From: Planktomarina sp.
Lineage (GTDB): Bacteria; Pseudomonadota; Alphaproteobacteria; Rhodobacterales; Rhodobacteraceae
Assembly: GCA_020629235.1 (NCBI GenBank)
Contig: JAHDDS010000010.1
Span: forward strand, 16,978 to 55,166
Reading direction: 5' to 3'
Length of the DNA stretch: 38,189 nt
A program made the position numbers and the translations under genes. The notes beneath the pieces are model-generated. The model worked only from the letters and a program-made list of their open reading frames with translations. It had not been told where the DNA came from and searched no databases. Below, piece by piece: positions 8,844 through 16,928 of the stretch (its first letter is position 1; the number at the start of each line of letters is the position of its first letter).

Positions 8844-10382
8844 TCAGAAGTCTGTGGGCGCGCCCCCTTCGGCGATCCGGCGGTCCACAAAGTCGCGCAG
8901 CGCATCGCGGTGGGCCACGTCCATGGGCGGTTCAACGTAAGCTTCCATGATGGACTTATAAATCTTGTGGGCGCGTTCGGCGGTCCAGACCCCGCCCGCC
9001 GCTTCCCACCCTTCGAAGTTGCGCCAATCAGACGCGAAGGGTTGGTAAAACGCGGTCTCGTACCTGTCTTGGGTGTGTTGGATGCCGAAGAAATGCCCGG
9101 TGGAACCCACGTCTTTGATGGCCTCTACCGCTGTGTCTTCCGGCCCTGTGGCCACCACCACGGGTTCCATATACCGCTGGATCATTTGCAGAACTTCGCA
9201 GTCCATCACAAACTTTTCGGGGCTGGCGATCAACCCACCTTCCAGCCATCCTGCAGCGTGATAGACCATATTTGTCCCCGACTGGACTGATGCCCACAGC
9301 GAATTGGACGTTTCCCACATCGCTTGGCCGTCCGGCACATTGGCAGCGCACACGCCCGATGACCGCATCGGCAGCTTGTAAAATCGCGCCATCTGGCCCG
9401 TCATCTGGGTGGCGCGCATGTATTCGGGCGTGCCAAAGGCGGGCGCGCCTGATTTCATATCCACGTTGCTGGTGAAGGTACCGATCACGCAAGGGATCCC
9501 TGGGCGCACATATTGAAACAGCGCAATGGCGCACAGCCCTTCGGCGATGGACTGCGCCACGGCCCCCGCCATGGTCACCGGCGCCATGGCCCCGGCCAAG
9601 GTAAACGGCGTCACCACAATCGCTTGGCCACGTCGGGCCATGCGCAAACAGCCGTCGATCATCGGGTGGTCGTGTTTCAGGGGCGATGTAGAATTGATGT
9701 TGGTGTACATCTTCGGGCTGGCTTCAAATTCCTCATCCGTCCAACCGCCGGAAATGCGCACCATTTCCATCTTATCTTCGACGCGTTCTTTGCCCAACGA
9801 ATAGGTGTGCATCACTTTGTCGGTCAGGGTCAGCTTATCAAACCCAATCTCCAAGTGCCGGATAGAGGCATGCACATCCACAGGTTCCACCGGATACCCG
9901 CCCACGAAGTGGATGCAGTTGAAGTAATGGCTCAGCTTCAGCAGGTCAGCGCATTGTTTGCGATTGCCCGCCACCTTCTTGCCCAGCTCCAGGTCCCAGT
10001 AATTGGGCGGCGAAGACACGTTGCCAAACGTGATGATATTGCCCCCGATGGGCAGCGCGCGGTCTGGGTTGCGGGGGGTGATGGTGAATGTCTCGGGCGC
10101 TTTGCCCACCATTTCCATGATCCAGCCGCGGTCAAAGAACACCTTTTCACCGTCCACACGGCAGCCCGCTTCTTTGAACAGCTCCAACGCCTCTTCGTTC
10201 AGGAAGTCGATCCCGATGTCTTCCAAGATCTCCATGGCGGCATTGTGGATGGCCAGGACCCCGTCAGGGGTCAGCGGTTCGGTTGGGGCATCCATATTTT
10301 CCGTGATCCGCCAGGACATTTGATCAATGCCCTTCATATCCCGCCGGGTGTTGCCCGCCCTGCCGCCGCCGCGCCGTGCCAT
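8844..10382 (-). CDS. Trimethylamine methyltransferase (MttB) superfamily protein, non-pyrrolysine type
   Basis: The 512-residue protein has the MttB superfamily TIM-barrel character, with conserved segments such as ILEDIGIDFL, GGNIITFGN, PFTLAGAMAPVT and STGHFFG. Family members move a methyl group from a quaternary or tertiary amine to a corrinoid protein. True archaeal MttB carries pyrrolysine at an in-frame amber codon. This frame is uninterrupted, so it belongs to the non-Pyl branch, whose characterised members act on glycine betaine, proline betaine or carnitine. No corrinoid protein or reactivator gene is adjacent. The ATG at 10382 has AAGGGA about six bases upstream. The carnitine-to-glycine betaine operon 6 kb away makes a betaine-type substrate plausible, but that is inference. 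Confidence 0.85.
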   Translation of the reverse strand: MARRGGGRAGNTRRDMKGIDQMSWRITENMDAPTEPLTPDGVLAIHNAAMEILEDIGIDFLNEEALELFKEAGCRVDGEKVFFDRGWIMEMVGKAPETFTITPRNPDRALPIGGNIITFGNVSSPPNYWDLELGKKVAGNRKQCADLLKLSHYFNCIHFVGGYPVEPVDVHASIRHLEIGFDKLTLTDKVMHTYSLGKERVEDKMEMVRISGGWTDEEFEASPKMYTNINSTSPLKHDHPMIDGCLRMARRGQAIVVTPFTLAGAMAPVTMAGAVAQSIAEGLCAIALFQYVRPGIPCVIGTFTSNVDMKSGAPAFGTPEYMRATQMTGQMARFYKLPMRSSGVCAANVPDGQAMWETSNSLWASVQSGTNMVYHAAGWLEGGLIASPEKFVMDCEVLQMIQRYMEPVVVATGPEDTAVEAIKDVGSTGHFFGIQHTQDRYETAFYQPFASDWRNFEGWEAAGGVWTAERAHKIYKSIMEAYVEPPMDVAHRDALRDFVDRRIAEGGAPTDF

Positions 10383-10456
10383 GTGCGTCCCTTTCCGTGT
10401 GCTTCGGCCCCAAGCTGCGGGATCACGGTGGGCAATGGTTCGTCGTTTGCGACACC

Positions 10457-11146
10457 TTATGTCGCAGCGGCTTCCAACCAGGCAGGAATGTCGCCGATGG
10501 TGTCCAAGACAACGTCGGCATGGGGGGCCAAAACATCACGGGGGGCCAGCCCCGTCAGCACAGCGATTGTGGTCATTCCCGCAGCATGGCCTGCGTGCAA
10601 ATCATGGGTGCTGTCCCCCACCATAGCGCAAGCCTGGGGCGGCAGATCCAAGTGCCGGGCGATGGCCAGCAGCGGGTCCGGGTCAGGCTTAGCCCCAAAG
10701 CCGCTGTCGCTGCCCACCACCATATCAAGTACGTCCAAATGCGCCGCCAAATTCGCCTTTGCAGGGCGTTCGGCATCATTGGTCATAACGGCCACTTTCA
10801 GACCGGCGGATTTCAACCCTGCAAAAAAAGGGGCCAAGGGAACCACTTCCACCTGCGGGGCCTTGGCCGCCCGGTCGTTCAAATGATCGTACAGCGCATC
10901 GGCTGTCCAGCCCGGCAGGTCCGGCGCGATGGCTGTCACAATCTCGCGCGGGGTGCCGGCCACCACCAAGCTGCGCGCGGTCAAGGCGCGGGCGGTCAAG
11001 TCATAGTCCAAGACCGCAGCCAACCGCGCCAACAGGGCCGCATCCCCTTGGGCCAGATCGTCCAGAACGGTGCCTGCCCAAGCCCCCCATGTGGCCTGAA
11101 AATCAAACAACGTGCCGTCTTTGTCGAAGATCAGAGCCTTGATCAT
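10457..11146 (-). CDS. HAD-superfamily phosphatase, phosphoglycolate phosphatase-like
   Basis: I start this 229-residue protein at the ATG at 11146, because the nucleophile motif FDKDGTLFD then lies at residues 7-15, where family members have it. An upstream extension of 77 codons in the same frame shows no homology-like character. The other HAD motifs are present: MTND (motif II), GAKPDPDP with its lysine (motif III) and VGDSTHDL (motif IV). The helical cap lies between motifs I and II, as in the Gph/PGP subfamily. Phosphoglycolate is the likely class of substrate, but HAD enzymes are promiscuous. Its ATG overlaps the stop of the DUF3572 gene as ATGA, so the two form an operon. Confidence 0.88.
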   Translation of the reverse strand: MIKALIFDKDGTLFDFQATWGAWAGTVLDDLAQGDAALLARLAAVLDYDLTARALTARSLVVAGTPREIVTAIAPDLPGWTADALYDHLNDRAAKAPQVEVVPLAPFFAGLKSAGLKVAVMTNDAERPAKANLAAHLDVLDMVVGSDSGFGAKPDPDPLLAIARHLDLPPQACAMVGDSTHDLHAGHAAGMTTIAVLTGLAPRDVLAPHADVVLDTIGDIPAWLEAAAT

Positions 11147-11421
11147 GTCCAGTTCACCTCTGCCCCGCCGGGCAAGGACTGCTTGGCTTCCATCGGGGCG
11201 GTATAATCCAGCTGGTGCGCATCGCAAAACCCCACCACCCAAGCATCGTCGTTGCACAGAAATTCCAGGACCGACACCAAGAAGGCGTCTTCGCTTAACC
11301 GGGTGCGCAAATCGCCTTCCGACGTGCCGGTCGCCCCCAAGAACACGTCGCGCAGGTCGTCCGTTTCCATCAACCAAGCCACAGCTTGCAGGGCGATCGT
11401 TTGGGCGCGGTCGATGTGCAT
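11143..11421 (-). CDS. DUF3572 family protein
   Basis: A 92-residue protein starting at the ATG at 11421 (MHIDRAQ). It matches the small alphaproteobacterial DUF3572 family, with segments IALQAVAWLM, FLGATG and DAFLVSVLEFLCNDDAWVVGFC. No biochemical role is known. From memory, homologues often lie near divK/pleD response-regulator genes, and the divergent neighbour here looks like a degenerate member of that kind. It is coupled by a four-base overlap to the HAD phosphatase downstream. Confidence 0.82.
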   Translation of the reverse strand: MHIDRAQTIALQAVAWLMETDDLRDVFLGATGTSEGDLRTRLSEDAFLVSVLEFLCNDDAWVVGFCDAHQLDYTAPMEAKQSLPGGAEVNWT

Positions 11422-11501
11422 CGGCAAAACCTTTGGGCGTGTGAAGGCTATTTTAATCCAAATCGCGGAAGATGACCGGAAAATCAACAGAGGTGTGGGC
11501 A

Positions 11502-12323
11502 ATGAAAGACTTTTACGATGACGGAACCTTTTCGCAGCTGGGGCGACCGATTGCTTTGGTCATGGCCAGGGTATTTTTGGCGCGTCAAATGCGATTGCAA
11601 CTGACCAGCTTGGGGTATCGGCGCGTGTCCATTACGTCCCCGGTGCATGGGCAAACCCCAGACGACGATGCGGCGCTTTACATCGTTGAAGATGACGCGA
11701 CGGTGGGTCAGGTTTTGGACAATGCGGCAGTGGACCCCGCCAAGGTCATTTTGGTGGCCGCCAATGGCAACTCTGCCTTTGGACTGCGCCAGCGCAACGA
11801 AGCCGCTGACATCTTGGGGCAAAACTGCGGGCACGAAGAATTGCGTCTGAAACTGGACCGGTATTTCCGCACGCGGACAATGACTGCCCCCCCCGGCACT
11901 TCACGGGACTTGATTGCCAAGACCGATCTGGACCGTTTGGTGAAAGCCGCGCGCGCGGGGCAATCGCCTGCATTTGTGTTGCGGTTGGTGGCGCGCGACG
12001 GGTGTGCGGCGACGCTGCATGACTTTGCCAGCACGTGCCGCGCCATTGTGGGGGAAAACCATCCCATGGGTCACTGGGCCCCGGACGAATTGCGCATGCT
12101 TTTACGGGTCAAATCCTTTGACGCCGCGCGCGATATCGCCAAAGCGGTGGATATCTCTACGTCCCATCTGCCGCAAAACAACATGGATGGCGCGCCGATC
12201 CGGGTCTTCTTGCGCAAGCTGAACCCTAAAATCCAGCGCATGCCGTCGCACGACGATCACTTGTTGGCCATGTTGCGCAGCCGGGCCAGCCTTGGCCCCG
12301 TTGACTTGCCCCTGGCGGGGTAA
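11502..12323 (+). CDS. Unrecognised protein, possible degenerate receiver plus GGDEF (PleD-like)
   Basis: A 273-residue protein. I prefer the ATG at 11502 (MKDFYDD), preceded by AGAGGTG, over the one at 11472. Residues about 16-125 follow a receiver-like alternation of strands and helices (IALVMARVFLARQMRLQLTS, then ALYIVEDD, KVILVAANG and HEELRLKLDRYF). Most conserved acidic, Thr and Lys positions of a working receiver are not evident. In the C-terminal half GHWAPDELRMLL (190-201) sits where a GGDEF domain would have its RxGGDEF signature, followed by a helix like that after the signature. Both assignments are my reading and need a profile search. It is divergent from the DUF3572 gene with 80 bases between starts. 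If correct, it is a non-catalytic PleD relative. Confidence 0.6.
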   Translation: MKDFYDDGTFSQLGRPIALVMARVFLARQMRLQLTSLGYRRVSITSPVHGQTPDDDAALYIVEDDATVGQVLDNAAVDPAKVILVAANGNSAFGLRQRNEAADILGQNCGHEELRLKLDRYFRTRTMTAPPGTSRDLIAKTDLDRLVKAARAGQSPAFVLRLVARDGCAATLHDFASTCRAIVGENHPMGHWAPDELRMLLRVKSFDAARDIAKAVDISTSHLPQNNMDGAPIRVFLRKLNPKIQRMPSHDDHLLAMLRSRASLGPVDLPLAG

Positions 12324-12336
12324 AGCCAAGGCAACC

Positions 12337-12870
12337 TTAAAACCGTTTGCGCCCGTTTTTGGCCGATCGCAGGTCTGCCGCAATGGCTTTGCGGCGGTCC
12401 GCTGGCATGGCTGCAATCACCCCCAGCATCTTTTCTTCCACCACTTGCGCGCGCGCATCCATCGTGGCGCGCAACGTCCGGAAGGCTGTTTCAACGGCGG
12501 CCACATCGAAAGGGTCCGCTTCCAAAGCGGTTGCCAATTGGGCCGCCAAAGCACGCATATCGGACCGCGCAAAGCCCGCTGCTTTGTGGGCTTGGTTCAC
12601 ACTTTTGGCAAAGGCGCGGCGGTCTTCTTTCGAAAGTTGCGCCATCAATGGCCACAACAACACCGGTGGGGCTTGGCGCATGGCAGGCCCCCGGCGGTCC
12701 CCGTCTTTTCTGTGGGCACCACGGTGCACCAAACCGTTGTCAGGAACAGCAATCGCCGGGCCGGGCCGATCCCCACCGCGCCAATGCTTCGCGGCGGTCG
12801 CAACAAAAAAGCCAACCACCAACAGGTTGACGGCCAATGATGCAAACAAGGCGATTTTCAAAACACGCAT
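12337..12870 (-). CDS. Periplasmic heavy-metal sensor / metal-resistance family protein (CnrX-like)
   Basis: A 177-residue protein with an N-terminal membrane anchor (LKIALFASLAVNLLVVGFFVATAA) and a helical periplasmic domain. The segments LSKEDRRAFAKSVNQA, AAQLATALEADPFDVAAVETAF and MDARAQVVEEKMLGVIAAMPADRRKAI fit the Metal_resist/CnrX/Spy-type four-helix hairpin fold. CnrX binds nickel or cobalt and signals through a membrane anti-sigma factor. This is the last gene of a leftward set that includes an ECF sigma factor and a small membrane protein, which supports a sensor role. The metal is unknown. It begins 15 bases after the stop of the gene before it. Confidence 0.8.
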   Translation of the reverse strand: MRVLKIALFASLAVNLLVVGFFVATAAKHWRGGDRPGPAIAVPDNGLVHRGAHRKDGDRRGPAMRQAPPVLLWPLMAQLSKEDRRAFAKSVNQAHKAAGFARSDMRALAAQLATALEADPFDVAAVETAFRTLRATMDARAQVVEEKMLGVIAAMPADRRKAIAADLRSAKNGRKRF

Positions 12871-12885
12871 TCCCGCGCCTTTCTG

Positions 12886-13242
12886 TTAAAATTCTTCCCA
12901 GGTCAATTCAGCGAAATCATCCAACCAGGCAAACTCGTCCGCGGCGGCTTCTTGCACGTCGGCCATCCCCACACCCATAGCGTCCCCGAAGTTGACGCCA
13001 AGCATCAACCCAAGCGCCATGGCCGTGGCCAAACCCGCGCCGCCGAACCAACCGCCCAGGGCTTGGCCCAAGGTGGCCAAAACGGACGCCGGACGCGCCG
13101 CAGGGCGTTGCTGGGCCAAGGCATCCATCACCAATGTGTCCATGAACGCAGGCCTGGGCAGCGGCGGTTGCGCCCGCGCGGCTTGGAAGAAGTCTTCCAA
13201 ATTTGGATCAATGTCGTCGTGTTCAGGGTGTTTCATCACCAT
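12886..13242 (-). CDS. Small single-span membrane protein, candidate anti-sigma factor
   Basis: The 118-residue frame starts at ATG 13242, or at ATG 13236 two codons later. It overlaps the 3' end of the ECF sigma gene by about 14-20 bases, so the two are coupled. The N-terminal part (about 1-50) is soluble with proline-rich stretches. One hydrophobic, glycine-rich span follows (about 60-92, GGWFGGAGLATAMALGLMLG), then a short acidic tail rich in Asp, Glu and Trp. This matches the size and layout of CnrY-type anti-sigma factors, although no defined domain is visible. Position between sigma factor and metal sensor is the main support for the role. Confidence 0.7.
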   Translation of the reverse strand: MVMKHPEHDDIDPNLEDFFQAARAQPPLPRPAFMDTLVMDALAQQRPAARPASVLATLGQALGGWFGGAGLATAMALGLMLGVNFGDAMGVGMADVQEAAADEFAWLDDFAELTWEEF

Positions 13243-13819
13243 CCCCCAATCCTAGCGCGTTCTTTTGCGGGGCCAAAATCTTGGCCAGGGCGCGTTTGCC
13301 CCGGGAAGTCAGGCTTTCCACTGCTTCCACACTTGTGTCCATAATCTTGGCGATTTCTGGGTTCGCCAACCCTTCGATTTGACGCAGCACAACGGCCTGG
13401 CGCTGACGGTCCGGCAAGGCGTTCAAGGCAGTTTGCAGCGCGTCGCGGCGTTGGTCGTCTTGCATCCGACGGTCTGGCAAGGGCTGGGGGTCGACCTGTT
13501 CCGGCACCTCTTCGCCCGAAAACCGCTGGCGCTTGCGCAAGCGGTCGATGCACAAGTTGCTGGTGACACGGTACAGCCAGGTGGTCACCTTGGCCCTGTC
13601 CGGGTCCCAATCTGGCGCGATTTTCCACAGTCGCACCAGGGCATCTTGGGCCACGTCTTCAGCTTCGGCCCGGTTGCCCAACATGCGGTGGGCCATGGCA
13701 AATACCATCGGCCCCAAGCGCGCCACCAACGCCTTGGCGGCGTGTGGGTCGCCCGCTGCAAATGCCACCAGCAAAGCGGCATCATCGTCGGGGCTGGTCT
13801 TGGCGTCCAAAGGCATCAT
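13223..13819 (-). CDS. ECF RNA polymerase sigma factor
   Basis: A protein of 197-198 residues starting at one of two consecutive ATGs (13819 or 13816). A longer frame to 13918 would overlap the EF-hand gene and adds no family residues. Region 2 is clear: LGPMVFAMAHRMLGNRAEAEDVAQDALVRLW followed by TTWLYRVTSNLCIDRLRKR. Region 4 is LPDRQRQAVVLRQIEGLANPEIAKIM with the helix-turn-helix TSVEAVESLTSRGKRALA. Group 4 sigma factors of this form are usually held by a membrane anti-sigma factor, here probably the overlapping downstream gene. With the CnrX-like sensor gene it makes a CnrYXH-like module. Confidence 0.9.
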   Translation of the reverse strand: MMPLDAKTSPDDDAALLVAFAAGDPHAAKALVARLGPMVFAMAHRMLGNRAEAEDVAQDALVRLWKIAPDWDPDRAKVTTWLYRVTSNLCIDRLRKRQRFSGEEVPEQVDPQPLPDRRMQDDQRRDALQTALNALPDRQRQAVVLRQIEGLANPEIAKIMDTSVEAVESLTSRGKRALAKILAPQKNALGLGDGDETP

Positions 13820-13856
13820 TGAAACCGCGCTACGTAAATTCAGTGGCCAAAGCAAG

Positions 13857-13886
13857 TGGGGCGGGCAACGCAAGCTGCCCACCCCA
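13857..13886 (-). terminator. Hairpin between EF-hand and sigma genes, possible attenuator
   Basis: An 11-bp stem with one mismatch (13857-13867 with 13876-13886) and an eight-base loop lies 15 bases after the EF-hand stop and before the sigma factor start. It lacks a T run on the leftward strand, so it is more likely a partial terminator or RNA-stabilising stem than a full stop. It could make the EF-hand transcript more abundant than that of the sigma factor. Confidence 0.4.
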
Positions 13887-13901
13887 AAGGCACATGCGCG
13901 C

Positions 13902-14360
13902 TTAGCTGTCAGAGCCATCTTTCTTTTGGCGTTTGCCTTTGCGCTTGTCTTTCATGGCGTCGAATTCGGCTTTGCTGATGGCCCCATTGCCGTCAGTGTC
14001 CACCCGCTTCATCATGCGTTCGGCCCCGCGCGTTGGCAGTTCCGACTCTTGCAACTGGCCGTCCCCGTTTTTGTCCAAGCGCTTGATCATCCGCGCTGCA
14101 CGCTTTTCGGCGCGGTCCTTTTTATCTTCAGGGGCGCGGGCCACGATTTCTGCCACGCTGATGCTGCCGTCGTTGTTGGCGTCCATGGCAGCGAAGCGCA
14201 CAGCGCTGCGGGCTTCCAATTCAGCCAACGACAGGGATCCGTCGTTGTTGGTGTCCAATTCTTCAAAGCTGGCCGCTTTGCCGCGATGGTCTTTTGCCAC
14301 GGCGGGGGCGGCGACGCCCACAACAAGTGCGGCTGCGGTGATCAATGCGATAGATTTCAT
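13902..14360 (-). CDS. Exported EF-hand calcium-binding protein
   Basis: A 152-residue protein with a Sec signal peptide (about residues 1-22, ending APAVA) and four EF-hand loops: DTNNDGSLSLAE, DANNDGSISVAE, DKNGDGQLQESE and DTDGNGAISKAE. All keep the Asp/Asn ligands at loop positions 1, 3 and 5 and the closing Glu. The C-terminus is strongly basic (KDKRKGKRQKKDG). AGAAGGG lies about eight bases before the ATG. It is first in a leftward gene set with the ECF sigma factor, small membrane protein and CnrX-like sensor, with a hairpin and 82 bases before the sigma gene. It may buffer or sense periplasmic Ca2+ and may be a target of the sigma factor. Confidence 0.9.
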   Translation of the reverse strand: MKSIALITAAALVVGVAAPAVAKDHRGKAASFEELDTNNDGSLSLAELEARSAVRFAAMDANNDGSISVAEIVARAPEDKKDRAEKRAARMIKRLDKNGDGQLQESELPTRGAERMMKRVDTDGNGAISKAEFDAMKDKRKGKRQKKDGSDS

Positions 14361-14536
14361 GGCTGTACCCTTCTGTTGCCAATCATAAACGCCAAGCCGG
14401 CCTCAATCCCAGCTTGGTTGTGAACTAAACGCAGCACGCCTGAACTTCCGTCGCGCGATTTGAAAATTTTTTTCGGTGGCTTCAATTTCGGTGTGCCCTT
14501 GCCTTGATGTGCCCCGTGACGCACAGTTGCGGCACC

Positions 14537-15241
14537 ATGACACAAACCCCCATTCGCCCCGCTGCCACCGTTATCGTCCTTCGGGATTTCCCGGATGCCC
14601 CGCGCATTTTGATGGGGCAGCGGGGGGCGAAGGCGGCGTTTATGCCCAACAAATTTGTGTTCCCCGGCGGGCGGGTGGACGACAGCGATGCCGCCATAGA
14701 TTTGATGACGCCCTTGCCTGAAGCCTGTGCCGCACGACTGCGCCACCGCGCCCAGGACACCACACCCACGGCCTTGGCAGCCGCCGCCATCCGCGAATTG
14801 TGGGAAGAAACTGGACAAATCCTGGGCCACCCCGCCCCATGGCCCGATGCCCCAGATGATTGGGCCGGGTTTGCCGCCAAAGGCTTTCGCCCCCATGCCG
14901 GGGGGCTGACGTTCTTTTTTCGCGCCATCACACCGCCGGGCCGTCCGCGCCGCTTTGACGCGCGATTCTTTTTGTTGCGGGCCGAAGATTTGGCCACGGA
15001 CCCGGACGATTTTTCGGATGCCACCGACGAACTGTCCCATCTGTCATGGGTGTCGCTGTCCCAGGCGCGGGCGTTGGATTTGCCGTTCATCACATCTGTC
15101 GTTCTTGGGGAATTGGCCGGTCTGACAGAAATTGCGCCACCCCCGTCCGTGCCGTTTTTTGAAAACACCGACGAAGAAAGCCTATTTCACCGCCTGCAGG
15201 CTGATCCCGTCACACCAACAGAACCAACAACACCACGCTGA
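14537..15241 (+). CDS. NUDIX hydrolase
   Basis: A 234-residue protein starting at ATG 14537 (MTQTPIRP), because the NUDIX strand AATVIVLRD then begins at a normal distance. The NUDIX helix AAIRELWEETG (REx2EExG) is present. The glycine of the box (PGGRVDD) is separated from it by an insertion of about 40 residues that contains LMTPLPEACAARLRHRAQ. Such insertions occur in the CoA-pyrophosphatase-like and related long NUDIX proteins of Rhodobacteraceae. The substrate cannot be told from sequence. Its 3' end overlaps that of the convergent DMT transporter gene by 32 bases. Confidence 0.85.
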   Translation: MTQTPIRPAATVIVLRDFPDAPRILMGQRGAKAAFMPNKFVFPGGRVDDSDAAIDLMTPLPEACAARLRHRAQDTTPTALAAAAIRELWEETGQILGHPAPWPDAPDDWAGFAAKGFRPHAGGLTFFFRAITPPGRPRRFDARFFLLRAEDLATDPDDFSDATDELSHLSWVSLSQARALDLPFITSVVLGELAGLTEIAPPPSVPFFENTDEESLFHRLQADPVTPTEPTTPR

Positions 15242-16109
15242 TCAGCAACAAAGCGACCCCGGTGATTTCCCGGCGGGTGATCTGTTCGCCGAAAATGAAG
15301 GTGGTGATGGCCAGGCTGAAGATGATTTCCACCTGCCCCACGGCTTTGACATAGGCGGCGTTTTGCATGGCGAAGGCTGTGAACCACCCGACAGAGCCGC
15401 CCAACGACAACAGCCCCACCCAGATTGCCGTTCGCCACGCCCGAAACACCGCCCCGATCTGGCCGGGTTCGCGCAGGCGCAAAAACACGGTCATCAGGGC
15501 CGCTTGCACCAAAATCACCATCATCAAAGTGGTCAGGGACCGCACCAGCACATCGCCCGACGCGATTTCAAACGTGGCCCCGCGATAAGCGACCGAACAC
15601 AAGCCAAAGAACAATCCGGCCCCCAGCCCCAGGGCGGTGCCGCGGTTCCATATCTGCTGCGCCCAACTGCCATGTCCTTTGGGCACTGCAGACAGGATCA
15701 ATGTACCCAGAACCCCGATGGCGATGGCAAGAACCGCCCAGGGGCTGACAAAATCCCCCAAAATCACGATGCCCGCGATGACGGTCAGCAGAACTTCGGT
15801 CTTGTTCAACGTGATGCCCACGGTGAAGTTGCGTTCTTGGAACAGCGACACGGTGCACATGGTGGCCACGATTTGCGTGATGCCCCCCACGACAGCAAAG
15901 ACCCAAAACCGCAACGACAAGTCCGGCAAACCGCTGTCCACCGCGCCAAGGTATGTGACCGCCACCACCACGATCAACGGACCGGCATAGACAAACCGGG
16001 CATAGGTGGCCCCGGCCGAAGACAAGCTGTCCATCCGCAACTTCTTTTGCACCATGAAGCGCAAGGTTTGCAGCGCCGCTGCCGCCAAAGAAACCAAGAC
16101 CCAAGCCAT
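15210..16109 (-). CDS. EamA/DMT-family transporter
   Basis: A 299-residue integral membrane protein with about ten hydrophobic spans in two halves, as in the drug/metabolite transporter superfamily (two EamA repeats). Typical features are the MVQKKLRM loop after helix 1, TLNKTEVLLTVIAGIVILGD at the end of the first half and VEIIFSLAITTFIFGEQITRREITGVALLL at the end of the second. It begins 63 bases after the stop of the SDR gene, on the same strand, so it may be co-transcribed with the carnitine operon. Substrate unknown. Confidence 0.85.
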   Translation of the reverse strand: MAWVLVSLAAAALQTLRFMVQKKLRMDSLSSAGATYARFVYAGPLIVVVAVTYLGAVDSGLPDLSLRFWVFAVVGGITQIVATMCTVSLFQERNFTVGITLNKTEVLLTVIAGIVILGDFVSPWAVLAIAIGVLGTLILSAVPKGHGSWAQQIWNRGTALGLGAGLFFGLCSVAYRGATFEIASGDVLVRSLTTLMMVILVQAALMTVFLRLREPGQIGAVFRAWRTAIWVGLLSLGGSVGWFTAFAMQNAAYVKAVGQVEIIFSLAITTFIFGEQITRREITGVALLLISVVLLVLLV

Positions 16110-16172
16110 GGGGTGGGCTTATGCTATTTCCTGTGGCCCCGCCAGCGGTGGCGCGGTCTCAATCCGAAAGGG

Positions 16173-16928
16173 TCAGACTTTGGGATCGGGATTTTCGGTG
16201 TGCCCGTCCACCGCGATCACTTGGCCCGACACCAAGCGGCTTTCATCGCTGCACAAAAACTGGGCCATGTTGGCGATGTCGTCCGCCTGAACCAGGCTGC
16301 GCATGGACACCCCAGCGGCATAACCATCATAGATTGCTTGCGGCGTGGTGCCCTTGGCTGCGGCTTCGCGTTCCATCACGCCGTCCATGCGGGGGCCTTC
16401 CACGGCCCCGGGGCAGATGGCGTTGACCCGCACGCCGCTGGGGCCCCATTCCATGGCCAAGGTTTTCATCAATCCAATGACGCCCCACTTGGCCGCGGCA
16501 TAAGGCGCGCGATTGGGATAGCCGTAAATCCCCGCCGTGGAACTGGTCAGCACCATGGCCCCTTTGGTGTGTTTCAAAAACGGCCCCGCAAATTTGGCTG
16601 TCAGGAAAGAGCTTTCTAGATTCACCGCCATGCAGCGCTGCCAATCGGTCAGCTCCACCTCTTCTACCATTGCGGTGGGACCGGCGATGCCCGCATTGGC
16701 CACCACAGCGTCCAAATGCCCCCAGTGGCTGCCGATCCGGTCGAACAGATCGGCCATGCCAGGCGCATCTGCGGCATCCACCGCATCTTTTTCCCAAGTG
16801 TCGGGACAGTCGGCCAAAGCCGCAACGTTGATGTCCGTCACCCAGACCTGCCAGCCTTTGGCGGCAAAGGCGCGACCCATGGCATGCCCGATGCCGCTGC
16901 CGCCTGCGGTTATCAGAACCGTTTTCAT
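16173..16928 (-). CDS. Short-chain dehydrogenase/reductase in the carnitine operon
   Basis: A 251-residue classical SDR. The cofactor motif TAGGSGIG (residues 7-14) and NAG support NAD(P) binding. The catalytic Ser-Tyr-Lys set is visible in SSTAGIYGYPNRAPYAAAKWG. The C-terminal VSGQVIAVDGH is typical. The start ATG overlaps the stop of the carnitine dehydrogenase-thioesterase gene as ATGA, so the two are coupled. The operon suggests a role in carnitine or acylcarnitine-derived hydroxy/keto acid metabolism, for example oxidation of a 3-hydroxyacyl intermediate. The actual substrate is not shown by the sequence. Confidence 0.85.
   Translation of the reverse strand: MKTVLITAGGSGIGHAMGRAFAAKGWQVWVTDINVAALADCPDTWEKDAVDAADAPGMADLFDRIGSHWGHLDAVVANAGIAGPTAMVEEVELTDWQRCMAVNLESSFLTAKFAGPFLKHTKGAMVLTSSTAGIYGYPNRAPYAAAKWGVIGLMKTLAMEWGPSGVRVNAICPGAVEGPRMDGVMEREAAAKGTTPQAIYDGYAAGVSMRSLVQADDIANMAQFLCSDESRLVSGQVIAVDGHTENPDPKV

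Noticed and set aside
8844-10382. Pyrrolysine-containing MttB
   Set aside because: The frame has no internal amber codon, and no Pyl genes are seen.
10457-11377. Longer form of the HAD phosphatase
   Set aside because: The extra 77 codons overlap the DUF3572 gene in another frame, and the HAD nucleophile motif must be near the N-terminus.
15132-16619. Rightward 495-codon frame
   Set aside because: It lies opposite the DMT transporter and SDR genes, and its translation is rich in His, Gln and Pro, as expected for an antisense shadow.
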